This document shows positions 10,963 through 23,000 of a DNA stretch of 64,000 nt, in pieces (the stretch's first letter is position 1; each line of letters opens with the position of its first letter). The notes beneath the pieces were generated by a model, which had not been told where the DNA came from, searched no databases, and saw only the letters and a program-made list of their open reading frames with translations. Both the position numbers and the translations under genes were made by a program. Origin of the DNA: an uncultured bacterium (GTDB lineage: Bacteria; Patescibacteriota; Gracilibacteria; Absconditabacterales; Absconditicoccaceae); NCBI GenBank assembly GCA_947168815.1, contig CAMVNG010000001.1, positions 248,001 through 312,000 on the forward strand, written 5' to 3'.

Positions 10963-12353
10963 AGCTTAATCTTAAGCATTGAATCCACTTGTTTAACTAA
11001 AAATACTCACTTTCACTGAAGCTTTGTAATTAAAAATCCTTTTTCTCAAAAGTTTCATATTAATTGCTTTCTTTCAAATAAAGCCTGAAAATCAGATATC
11101 GTTAATTCAACGATATTTTTTTCTGCGCAGGTTCAAAGTGTAGTCGCAAGTCCTTGTTGTGGAATTAATTCATTATCATACCCTCTCTTAAAAAGAGGAA
11201 CTCAAAGTTTCTCAATAAATAAAGGAGTTTTCTTGAATAAAGATGATGTTAAATAAATCGCTTGTGAAGATGAATAAAAACGATATTGCTCCATTCTAGG
11301 AATTCATCGCTGCTCATAAAGCAAGTTCCAAACATAATTCTGTAAATCAGAAGAAGAATCCAAATCAAACTGCAAGCTTCTTCTATCCTCCTTAAAATCT
11401 GATGAAATAGATTTAATTTTCTTAAATTTTGCAATAAAGAATCCTCAAGTCTTCTGTACATGTGGCCAAAATCTAGCTACTTTCTTTGCTTCTTCACTTC
11501 ATAAATATACTAAATTTCCGTTACTTTTCTGATCAATATCTACATTAACAAGCTCTAATGAATCTGAATATAACTCCAATGCTTTTTTTATGACTCATTC
11601 ATTTTCAATAGGATTCAAAGTACATGTAGAATAAACTAATTCTCATCAAACTTTCAAAGCCTTAAGACCAGAAATCAATAGATTCAATTGTAACTTAGAT
11701 AACTTTTCTGCTGCAACAGGATCCCAATAACTAACATTTTTATCATATTTATATTGCATACCCTCTCATGAACAAGGTGCATCTACTAAAACCTTATCAA
11801 ATGTTTCTCTAGCCAATTCTCAAACTTGAGTACCATCATATGCAGTAATTGCAGTATTAAACATTCAACAACGATTTAAATTATATATCAATGCCTTTCT
11901 TCTAGGATTAGACGGTTCATTTGAAATAAGAAATCATCATCACAAACAATTAAGCCTATCAGCCAATTGAACTGATTTTCATCATGGTGCCGCACATAAA
12001 TCAAGTACCAAATCTCATTTCTCAAGAGAAAGAACCTGAGCAGACAATCATGCTGATATTTCCTGAACATAAAAAAATCAAGATTCATGCAAAAATGAAG
12101 ATCAAAGAGATGCTTTATCCTCTTTCTCAACAACAAGGACATCATCATATAATTCATTACCATTGGTTAATTGTGAACTTTTCAAATTCCAATGTAAATG
12201 AGATATCAATAAATGAAAATCATCTAAAGAAATTTTAGTATTCACTATTTTAATACTCTTAGGAAGCCTTGCTTGATAATATTCTTTAAAAGACAAAAAC
12301 TCCTGCTCAGGCAGAAGTGTTTGAATAAATTCTAAATAAGTTTGTCTTTTCAT
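10959..12353 (-). CDS. NOL1/NOP2/Sun-family rRNA (cytosine-5) methyltransferase
   Basis: 464 aa. SAM site DLCAAPGGKS; catalytic motifs VDAPCSGEG (TCx/PCS Cys) and YSTCTLNPIENE with the second Cys. The C-terminal ~150 residues look like the PUA-like RNA-binding extension of the RsmF/YebU type (length also fits RsmF, ~480 aa, rather than RsmB with its NusB domain). It would methylate a cytosine in 16S rRNA; the exact position cannot be told from sequence. Its stop overlaps that of the metal-tail gene. Confidence 0.88.
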
Positions 12354-12402
12354 ACACTAACAAAGATTCAATAAAGACAAAAATCACTATTTCATACAAT
12401 AA

Positions 12403-13350
12403 TTACTTTCCTCCTCTAAGAAAGCTCTCAGCCTCCAATGCTGCCATACATCATGTTCATGCAGCAGTAATCGCTTGTCTATACTTTTTATCTTGAACAT
12501 CTCATGCCGCAAAAACCCCTTCTACACTTGTTTGCTTTGTTCCTGGAACAGTATTAATATATCAATGTTCATCAACCTCTATTTGTCAGTTAAGGAACTC
12601 AGTATTAGGTCTATGTCATACTGCATAAAAAAGTCCTGCACATTCAATTGTAAATTTTTCATTAGTCTTATTATTAATAGCCGTAACTTTAGTCAATTCT
12701 TTTCAATCCCCTAAAGCTTCAAGTATTTCTGTATTCCATAAAATCTTTATCTTTTCATTTAAAAGTACTTGTTGTTGCATTGTTTGTGAAGCTCTTAATA
12801 CATCTCTTCTTACCAAAAGATTCACTTCACTACCAAATTTAGTCAAATAAATAGCCTCTTCCAAAGCCGCATCTCCTCATCATACAACAAGAAGTCTTTT
12901 GTTTCTATATAATGGAAGTCCTCAATCACAAATAGCACATGCAGAAATACCTCTTTGCCAATATTTTTCTTCTCATGGAATACCTAATCTCTTAGCTGTT
13001 GCTCAAGTTGCAATAATAAGAGCCTTTGAATAATAAACTTCAGTTCAAGAAAAAACCTTAAAAGGTCTCTCTGAAAAATCTACACGATCAATTGTTTTTG
13101 TCAAAATTTCTACTCATTGATTTTGAGCTTGTTTTCTAATTTTTAACATCAACTCCGCTCAATCTACTCCATCTGGGAATCATGGAAAATTATACACTGT
13201 TGTTGTAGTCGTAAGCTGTCCTCAAGCTGGAATTCATCATGCCATAAATCATTCAAACAATAGAGGTTTTAGCAACGCTCTAGAAGCATAAATAGATGCC
13301 GTATATCATGCAGGTCATGAACCGATGATAATAAGATTATGAATTTCCAT
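12403..13350 (-). CDS. trxB: Thioredoxin reductase
   Basis: 315 aa, typical. FAD site IIIGSGPAGYTASIYASRA, redox pair CAIC near residues 138-141 (usually CATC), NADPH loop VVGGGDAALEEA and C-terminal FAD block GVFAAGDVQDKKYRQAITA. Cytoplasmic NADPH-dependent reduction of thioredoxin. It follows 49 nt of spacer upstream of the rRNA methyltransferase on the same strand. The divergent 256-nt region 13351-13606 is AT-rich and presumably contains promoters; no other gene was seen there. Confidence 0.94.
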
Positions 13351-13606
13351 TACTAAAGAGTAGAAGGTAAAGATACTTTATTCTACTAAATTATTTTAAC
13401 AATACAAGAAAGAACTACCTAAAATATAATTTCTACTTGTTATTTTCCAATTTACATACATTATTTGTCTATAATTCAAACATAATAAAAACAGAATTAA
13501 CAATAAAGACACAAAAACAAAAACTCTAGATTTCTCATTTCTTTTTTCTATACTCTATAAATATAGTAAATACCTATAAACAAAACTTTATTATTCTTTC
13601 AATCCC

Positions 13607-14608
13607 ATGAAAAAAGAAGAAATACTAGAAAACACGAATACATTATCCTTCTATTCTCATAATTTCAGATTCTATTTTGCAGGATTTAGTATTGCTGTTG
13701 GTATATTCATCATACTTTTTGTACTATGATTTTTCAGCTTTAACAGAACACCACAACTTCTTAGTAATCCTAAAGTGTTAAACACAATAGAAAAAAATGC
13801 ATTTCAAGATACTTTCAGTTGAACAGAACAAAAAGCTAAAAAATCATCTAAGACAATCTTAAGTTCTTACCCTACCCTTTACCATATTGGAGAGAAACAA
13901 ATTCCAAGTCTCAGCAAGAAATACAATATTCTTAAAAAAATTCCATCAAATAATGCAAAAATATCTCCTCTCATAAAAGATTTAAGGCTACCAGAAATAA
14001 AAACAAATGAATTAAAATGAGGAAGTATCGAATTTATAAGTTTCACAAGCCCTGCAAACAATTATATTATAGATCTCGATAATAAATTAGCTACAATAGA
14101 CCTTCTAAATACTCAAGAGGATTCAACAAATAGCAAAAAAAGTTATACTCAAAAAGAGGTTAAAAAATACATTAAAGGAGAACTAAATTCATTATGATTA
14201 AATTTAAAATACTACTGAGAACCAACCATTTCAGAAGACACTCTTTGATATTTAGATATATTCTATCCTAAAGAAATTAATTGAATACCTATTTGGCTTA
14301 CTGAGAACCAACAAGAAGGGATTCATGCAAGATTCGATTTAAAAACATGAAAAATCTTCAGTTTAATAAATTATAGCATTCAGTCTTATCAAATATCTGA
14401 ACATACATTAAATCAGACAAAAGATACTTTACTAAAAAATCTACAAGCACGTTGAGATATCGATATCTCAAAAAAATGAGGAGAAAGATCTTTAGAAATG
14501 GAAGAATGAGAACTCATTTATCTAGAAAAATGAGATTATCTTATTCCATCACTTCTCTTCAAAGCAAAAAGAGTTAATAGAAACATTATCCTTCCTCTCT
14601 ATATTTAA
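13607..14608 (+). CDS. Single-pass membrane protein with extracytoplasmic domain
   Basis: 333 aa, family not recognised. A short cytoplasmic N-terminus, one TM helix at ~residues 30-50 (AGFSIAVGIFIILFVLGFF), then ~280 mostly hydrophilic residues with beta-rich stretches (GYLDIFYPKEINGIPIWLTE). The anti-sigma or secreted PepSY-like arrangement is possible but not shown. It is the only gene between the divergent trxB and the following terminator. Confidence 0.7.
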
Positions 14609-14622
14609 TAAATCTAATTAAC

Positions 14623-14654
14623 AAAAAATAGCCTGACTCCCCAGACTATTTTTT
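14623..14654. terminator. bidirectional terminator
   Basis: AAAAAATAG (14623-14631) pairs with CTATTTTTT, with an inner CTG/CAG. A and T runs on the two sides let it serve both convergent genes. Confidence 0.7.
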
Positions 14655-14674
14655 AATATAATTTATCTTTTGGA

Positions 14675-15322
14675 TTACTCGATTACTCTAACTACTAATT
14701 TAGCTAAAAGACCCCTTTCAGCAGCAACATCCCATTTAGATTGAGGCATTGAAATATTCTCCAAATATCAATCCTTTTCTAATAATGCTATATACTTTGA
14801 TGCATAATGACCTTTACTCTCATCTTGCATACCATAAAGCATTCTTCAAAGAACAGTTAAAAGTTGTGCATTTGTAATTGATTTTTCAGGATTGAATTTT
14901 CAATTACTTCCTTTAAATAAACCTTTTTCACATGATTCTTTTATAATAGATTTCAAATCAGACCAAGCTGCATTTTCATCATAAAAAGTACAAGGAACAT
15001 TACTAGCTTTTGAAGTCTTATTACCATTAGGTAAATAAGGGACAGCTAAAGTTAACATTTTAGCCGCTTCATCTCTTCTAATATCATTATTAGGTTTAAA
15101 AGAATTCCAATCAGTATGAATTGTTATTCCCTTTTCATGTAAAATGGAAATAATTCAATCCTCAGTTGTTGTATTTCCTCATTGAACAAAAGAACCAGTT
15201 GAAGATATAGCTGTCTTTAATGCATCATTTGAAAGCTTCAATGCTGATTGTAAATCCAGCGCAAATGAAAAATTTCCAAACAAAAGGATAAACAAAGCAA
15301 ATCAAGAAAGTGTTTTTTTCAT
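14675..15322 (-). CDS. Secreted SLH-like domain protein
   Basis: 215 aa. A signal peptide (MKKTLSGFALFILLFGNFSF) is followed almost wholly by SLH-like segments: IRRDEAAKMLTLAVPY, AAWSDLKSIIKESCEKGLFK and SITNAQLLTVLRRML. The same block order is found at the C-terminus of the subtilase (7022-9130), to which it looks paralogous. SLH domains normally bind secondary cell-wall polymer. It is 30 nt downstream of the beta-propeller lipoprotein gene on the same strand, so the two are probably co-transcribed. Confidence 0.8.
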
Positions 15323-15352
15323 AATAAATTAATAAAAGGAAAGTAAAGAAGA

Positions 15353-17455
15353 CTAATTAAACTGGATAGCAGAAGTAGTATTATTTGGATATATGAAATC
15401 TGCAAACAATGGATTAAATGAATACAAAGCATCTCAAACATAACCAACTCTCATATTAGAAGTAAGATACCATTTATTCTTTGAAACAGTTCAAGACAAA
15501 GCAGCATCTTCTAAATAGTTTCTAGCAAAAGTCTCTTTAATACCGTTCTCTACTGAAACATTAAAGGTCTTCAAACCTAAGAATCATTGAGTTTTAGTAG
15601 TAACAGGATAACAATTTTTCTCAATTTCTACACCGTTCTCATCATAACGAATTGAACAATTTTGACCATCAGTTTTCCATTCACTTAAACTCAATGGCAA
15701 TGTTACATTATAATTCTTATCCATAACGAAAAGTCTTGGATTAGTTAACGCTTCAGAACTTGATCATTTACCTCATTGAGACAATGAAGATAATTCTTTA
15801 ACTGAAATATAACCATTATCCTCTTTCTTTGAATAATCAATCTCGAATAAAGAAAGTTTTACTCAAGAATTAACAACACCACCATATCCATTATCAGCTG
15901 TAGAATATCAAAGTCACAATAGATATTGTTTTGTTCAATCAACTTTCAATGGATGTAAATAAGTAGAATATCAAGGAATCTCTAATTCTCAAATAATCTT
16001 TGGATTCTTAATATCTGCAATATCTATAACAAATAATGGATCTATTTGCTCAAAAGTTACTAAATATAATTTATCTCAAATATATCTTGAAGACTTAAAT
16101 TCTTCTCAAGGCTCAATATTCTCTAATTTACCAGCTAAATTAAGCTTCTTATCCAAAACATAAAGATTTGTAGCATCGTTAGGATTCCATACTTCAGTTA
16201 GAATTCTAAAATTTCAATTACCATCTTCGTCCATACTATATTGATTCAATAATCTTCACTGAACAAGAGCAGAATTCTCATAAGCTAATTTTAAACCATT
16301 TCTATTAAACTTATGAACAAGTGTTTGAGTCGTTCATCCAAAATATGATGAAGTACATAAGAATCCTCTAGGACATGACCATCTACTTGATGTATAAAAA
16401 TTAGATACCAAATAAAGAGAATCCATAGACATGTGAATCTCTCAAGATGGAGAAAGAAGTGCTGTAGTTTCTATAGATTTAGAAGTATCTTTAATATTTA
16501 ATGCATTCACAATTGTAAAGGTTGGATTTAACTTTAAATCTTCATCTTCAGGTAAAACATAAGAAATATTTGAACACTCTATAGTTTGTACATCAGCTCC
16601 TTTGTCAGTAACTTCAACACTACTCAATCCCTTAGCAATATTGAAATCATACTTTGGCCAATAATACCAATTTAATGATTGCTGAGTAATAACATATAGT
16701 TGATTATCTATAAGTCTTGCAGTTGAATAATATCATGGAAGATTTTCAAATTTTAGAAGTTTTAAATCATTCACATTTGAAACATCATACACTGCTAAAA
16801 CAGTTCTAGATCAATTAAAAATATATTCACTCTCCCAATTATTAGCCCAATAATTTCACATAAGAACTAAACGATCATTTCCTACAAAAAGTTCAATATC
16901 GTTAAGCCCTTGAGGAATAGCTATCTCTTTCACAATCTTAACATTACCTGGAGTAAGTTTTGCCGTATCCAAATCTAATGGAGATGAAAGAATAGAAATT
17001 TTATCTGTTTTAGAATTGTAATAATAAAAATACTTTCAATCAGTCTTTATAATCTCAGGTTCATCAACTCAAGCCTTTTGAATATTTGTAGTAGAATAAT
17101 CAGTACTTGAAGAAGAGATACTTTCTGAAGCATCCAAACTTAATGAAGCTTCAGCACCCTGAACGCTATCAGATAAACTATTAGTGACACTAATACCTTT
17201 TGCTCATTCCAACATAGGAGTTCACCAAGTATAAGTCTCTCTAACTACAGCCCTTTCTTTCGCATACTTTTTTAACATTTCTTGAATCGTTTCACAAGAA
17301 GTAGCTTGCTTAAACTTCAAAGAAGAAGCACTTACATTATTAGATCAAGAAGCTATTTGATCTAACAATTGTGTATCAGTATTCGAAGTAGCCGATAAAA
17401 AGGAACAACCTAAGAATAAAGTTCCAATCAATAAAAATGAAAGAGGTTTTTTCAT
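15353..17455 (-). CDS. Beta-propeller domain lipoprotein
   Basis: 700 aa. Lipoprotein signal (SFLLIGTLFLGCS, lipobox Cys ~18). The block AGVDEPEIIKTDGKYFYYY is the signature of the secreted beta-propeller family (PF09826, Benprop1 in memory), and repeated strands such as VLAVYDVSNVNDLKLL, LFVIDIADIKNPKII and LSLFEIDYSKKE mark the blades. Family members are extracytoplasmic and mostly uncharacterised. Probably first in an operon with the SLH protein gene. Confidence 0.8.
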
Positions 17456-17525
17456 AACAAAAAACAATAAGAAAGTAAAGATTTCTTATTGTTTAGCATA
17501 GTGTTATTTCACATAAAATCAAATC

Positions 17526-19496
17526 TTAATTTTCAGCAGCTGCCTTAACTTTATCCTTGATAGCACTCCTTGCAGCATCGGTATTTAAGAAAGCTTTCAA
17601 CATAAGCAATCTATTTTTAATCTGTTCTCACTTTGTTGTATCTTCTGTAAATTCTGTAATCTCTTTATATCATGCTTCCTTAAGTCCATCCAAATTTATT
17701 TTTAATATATCTGCCACATCTTTATCTTTATTCTCTATATGTTTTTGTTTTAATTGCTTATCAGGATTAGTATAGAATCCTGTATCCATTCATAGCAACA
17801 TATGAGATGCAGTTTTTGGAGTATCAAATTGTGTTCAATAGTTTTGTGCTAATGCATCATAAACCTGAGTATCCTTAAGAATTCTATATACAATACGATT
17901 TAAATTATACCTTCAAACCTCAGATGGCTTATGACTAGTAGCGTCATACATCTTAATCGCCTGATCTATGATACTTGAACAATCTGCACAATCAAGACTA
18001 TTAAGTTGATCTTTTGAAAACCTTTTTGAATCTATTCAATCTGCTCAGAATAAATCGATTCTCCATTTACTTCATTCAGGATTTTCTCAGAGAGTAACAG
18101 CTCAAAAATGACTTTCCTGCGCATCATTTCCTCTTGGTTTACTACCAAAAAACTCTGTAGATTGTTGATCTCAATTATCTGACTTTATTTCTTTTCATGC
18201 AATCAATACTCAGTTTTCATTAAATGTTCCTATTCTAACAACATCAACATACTCAGTTCTTTGTTCTCAATCAATTTCATAAGTATGTATTTCTCTTTTT
18301 GTTCTAACAAGATCAGTACCTGCACCTATTCATACTTTATCTATATGATATCTCTTATCCCCTATTTGTACAAATTCTCAATTACCATCAACTCACACGT
18401 AATCATCCTTTCATTCAACAGTATTACCAGTCTCTCAATAAAAAGAGAAAGATTCATCTCACCAAACTCACAAATCATTTAATTCAGTCATATTTGTAGG
18501 CATATCAATTTTAGTATATTTTAATTTCTCTGCATCCTCATTTGATTCTCTAACTCCATTTCAAGATAAATCCAATTTTCAATTGTCATTTTGAAATGTA
18601 GGCTTTTCAGCTCAAGCATTAGTATTTACTAAAGCTCTAAGCGTTGCAATTCACAATTTTCAATCATCAATTTTTTTCATTCAATTAAACGCTGAATCAT
18701 TTTGCATTTCTCTTTGTTTTTCCTTTATCACATCTTCCGTAATATTAGATGGATCTCATGTCACTGGTAAGTCAAAAAGTTTCTGAACAGATGCCACAAC
18801 ATACATAGCATAATTATTTCATTTATGCTCCTTATAAAATTGGGCAATTGTTTTTCCATCAGCATCCCCACTGTTGATATATTTTGTAAGTAAATCAACA
18901 GCCATTCTATCAGTCATGTCAGCAAAATCAGCTGCTTCAGTTCCAGACTCCAATTGTGTTAACTGAGCATCATATTTTTGCTGTGTTTGAATGTTATTTT
19001 CATCAACTCAAAATAATGCATTCAATGCCTTTACAATTTCTGTTCATCAAACGATTCATTTCAATTGAGGCAATTCATTTATATAATTATTTTTAAAATT
19101 AGCCTCTCATCAGAACACTCATTTCAAACTAGAAAGATCACCATTAATAGCAATTACATTTCATGTTGTCATTAAATTATTTTGAATTGCATGAATTCTT
19201 AATAATGATTGAATAGCTTTTATAACATCAGAATTATTATAGTTATTATCTTTAACACTATTAATAATATCTTTTGCTTGTTCCTGGAGATTTTGTAGTC
19301 CCTCATTATTTGCATTTAATATATCTTGTCCCACTTGTTTCTTTGCTTCAGGTGACAAATCAGTACTTTCAATAAAAGCTCTTTCTGTATCATCAATCAC
19401 ATTTTTCCCAGCTTCCTTTGAAACCTCATATCAACCATAATTATTGGTCTCAGGACCAGCAGATCATTCAAACAACACTTTAGAATCGTAAATCAT
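17526..19496 (-). CDS. Large orphan protein
   Basis: 656 aa, not recognised. It has no signal peptide or TM segment. An N-terminal helical region (~residues 25-150, ILNANNEGLQNLQEQAKDII) is followed by a Gly/Asp/Trp-rich middle of ~250 residues with many beta-type repeats (GEFVQIGDKRYHIDKV, TYEIDGEQRTEYVDVVRIG), and a helical C-terminus with the pair CADC. Glycines are very often TGA, so it is native in codon use. It starts 24 nt after the 115-aa gene at 19521 and is probably translated from the same transcript. The arrangement is reminiscent of phage-structural or surface proteins but nothing firm links it to either. Confidence 0.75.
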
Positions 19497-19520
19497 TTTC
19501 AATCAAATAAGAATTAAAAA

Positions 19521-19868
19521 TTATATCAAATTTAATATTTCTTCAGCTTCTTTTTCATCTTGTTCTTTCTGTTTCATAGATAATTCATTCAATTTATTCA
19601 TATACTCTTTCATTTTTTCAGCCGCATCAATTTTTTCTTGTTCTTTACCTTCTTCATATGCTTTTAATTTAGCTTCCATAATAATTTTATAAATATTCTC
19701 CATGTACTCTTCTGAAGGATCAAAGCTCTTAAGAATATCTAATGTTGTTGCATAAACATCAGATTCTCATAACGAAGAAACTAAAGAGATAACCTTTTCT
19801 CTTTTTTCTTCATAGGTGTATTTATTAAACACCTCCATTATGGCTAAAAGTTTTTTGTTTTCTTCCAT
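19521..19868 (-). CDS. Small coiled-coil protein
   Basis: 115 aa. Highly charged; the second half is a continuous Lys/Glu helix (KAYEEGKEQEKIDAAEKMK onward) predicted to be a coiled coil. No family recognised. It is immediately upstream of the 656-aa orphan and may be its partner. The 150-nt region on to ileS is a divergent promoter region. Confidence 0.7.
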
Positions 19869-20018
19869 CTATGAACACAGTTTTTAAATATTTTTGTTTA
19901 TCTATTTAAGTATATTCTGAACGCGAAAAAAATGCAAATTTTTATACCATTTTTATCTTGAAAACCTCCCTCGTATACCTATAAAACAATTTAGTTTATC
20001 ATTATAATTAACAAAATT

Positions 20019-23000
20019 ATGGCATCTAATCTAGAACGTATGAATGACATCCTTGATTTTTGGGCTAAAGATAATACTTTTCAAAGATCAATTGATGAAA
20101 GATCAGAAAAAATGAATTATAGATTTTTTGATTGACCTCCATTTGCTAGTTGAACTCCGCACTACGGACACTTATTAGCGGGAAGTATTAAAGATGTCAT
20201 TCCTAGATATAGAACGATGAAAGGATATAAAGTAAAAAGAAAGTGGTGATGGGATTGTCATGGATTACCAGTAGAAAAAGCAGTAGAAAAAGCTTTAGGA
20301 ATCGATTGAAAAAAAGATATCGAACAAAAAATAGGAATCGAAACATTCGTTGAAAAATGTAGAGCTTATGTAAACCAAACAAATGCGGATTGGAAATGGT
20401 TCGTAGATCACACAGGAAGATGGGCTGACATTACAAATCCATATTTCACAATGGATCTAGATTTTATGGAAACGGTGATTTGGTGTTTTTCTAATATCTA
20501 CAACCAAAATAAAGTATATAAAGGATTTAAAGTACAAGGATATTGTCCAAGTTGTGCTACTCCATTAGCAAACAATGAAATTTCTGATGGATATGAAGAT
20601 AGACAAGACATGGCTATTACTATTAAATTCGCCCATAAAGCTCCAAAATCAGAAAAATATGAATCAACAGAAGATGGTTTTGTTGATGTTGTTGCATGAG
20701 TTATCAAAGATAGCGAATGAAAATATGCCATGGTTCACCATGCAAAAGAAAATCAATGGTTCTTCCCTGGAGGTAAAGTAAATCCATGAGAAAGCCTAGA
20801 AGATGCCACAAAAAGAGAACTTAAAGAAGAAATAGGAGTAGATGTTGCTAGCCAAAAATATTTGTGAGCTGTAAAAATTATAACATTATGAAAACCTTGT
20901 AGAGTTCACTGGTTTGAGGTTGAAACAAACGATACTCCATCTATCCAAGAACCAGAAAAACACAATGCATTAGAATGGGTTAAAGAAGAAACAGCTGAAA
21001 ATAAACTTTGATTCGCCCTAAATATCAATTGAAATATTATTGATGATGAAAATGAATTAGTACATGACTTCATCGATTTCCATCTTTTCAAAAACGTTCT
21101 AGATCCAGAAGATAAAGGATTAATCGATGGTAACTTTAACTTCTTAGCATGGACAACAACTCCATGGACATTACCTAGCAATATGTTCCTAGCAGTTGGT
21201 GCTGATATCGATTATGTTACAGTATATGACCCTGACTCAAAAGAATACTATGTAATGGCAGAAAACTTAGTTAAAAAATACTATAAATCACCAGATCAAT
21301 ATAAATTCATTTACAAACAAAAAGGAAAAGAATTAGAGAACTTAACATATAAGCCATTATTTGATTATATTCTCAATTCTAAAATTGCTGATGAATATAA
21401 AAAAGAATTCTTCCATATTCTTATTGCAGATTTTGTAAGTATTGAAGATGGTACAGGAATTGTACATATTGCTCCAACATTCTGAGAAGACGACTTTAGA
21501 GTTGTTGCAAACAGACTTGGAGAACAAAAAGCATTAGATTGGTTGTTTATGCCAGTTGATGATTATGGATGTTTTGATGAACAAGTTCCAGATTATCAAG
21601 GAATGAAAGTTTTTGATGTAAACAAACCTGTTATGGACCTTCTTAAAGAGAAAAAAATAACAGTTAAAGCTGAATCAATCAAACACTCATATCCTCACTG
21701 TTGGAGATGTCACTCACCTCTTATCTACAAAGCTATGTCTAGCTGGTTCATCAAAGAAAAAGAGATGAATGCAGAAAGTTATAAAGATGCTGAAAGCGTT
21801 TCTTTCGTTCCAGAAACTGTAAAAAATAGATTTATAAATGGATTACAACAAGCTCCTGATTGGAATGTTGCAAGAAATAGATATTGGTGATCCCCTCTTC
21901 CTATTTGGCAAAATGTAGAAGACCCTGAAGATCGTTTTTCATTAGGAAGTCTTGAAGAAATCTATCAATTAACAAGAACAGGTTCATTAAACCTTACTAA
22001 AAACATCTTCCTAAGACATTGAAAAACAGATTTCAATGAAAAGAAACATTTTGATGGATTAGGAATGTCTGTTCTCACAGAAGAAGGAGAAGAGCAAGCA
22101 CAAGAAGTTAATAAAGCTTTAGAAAAGCACCTAAAAGAAAAAGAAGAATTAGTTTTCATCATTTCTCCTCTTCAAAGGTCTTGGCAAACAATTAAACCAA
22201 CACTTATTACACTATTCTGAGAAGAAAGAATTGAAGCTGCAGAAAAAAAATATTATGAAACACGAGAAGAATATAAAAAAGTATTCAATGATTGAAGCCT
22301 CAAAGAAATCCTTCAATGAACAGATGCCCAAAATATCTTCAAAATTGATGAACAAGTTTATATTGATTGGAGGATGACAGAACACTATTCTCCAGAAAAC
22401 CAAGATGAGTTTTCAGCATGTAATAGTCTCAATTGGACAAAATATGATGAACCAATCGGAAGCTCAAACAAATGAGAATCACTAAATACTGCCATAAAAA
22501 GAGTTACTAATGCCATAAAATATTGGAACAAAGAATTTGCAACAAAAACAATTATTTGGGCTACTCATAACGACACAATCGTAATGTCAAAAAAAGCTTT
22601 CCGTAATTTCGATTATGGAACTTATAGAGAAAAATATCTATTAAAACATGCAAACTTCGTAATCAATTATTGGGATAATGATAGAAATACAGAAGTTGAC
22701 CTACACAAACCATACGTTGATAACTACCGAGGAGTAAGAAATTGAAAAACATATAAGAGGATAGCAGAAGTAATGGACTGTTGGTTTGAATCAGGTTCAA
22801 TGCCATTTGGACAAGACCATTACCTAGGAGATGAAAATAATTGTGACCTTACCTACCCTGCAGATTTTATTGCAGAAGGACTAGATCAAACAAGATGATG
22901 GTTTAGATCTCTTCATGTTGTAGGACACGCAATTAAAGGAACAAACGCATTTAAAAACGTTATCGTTAACTGATTAATCCTAGCAGAAGACGGTAAAAAA

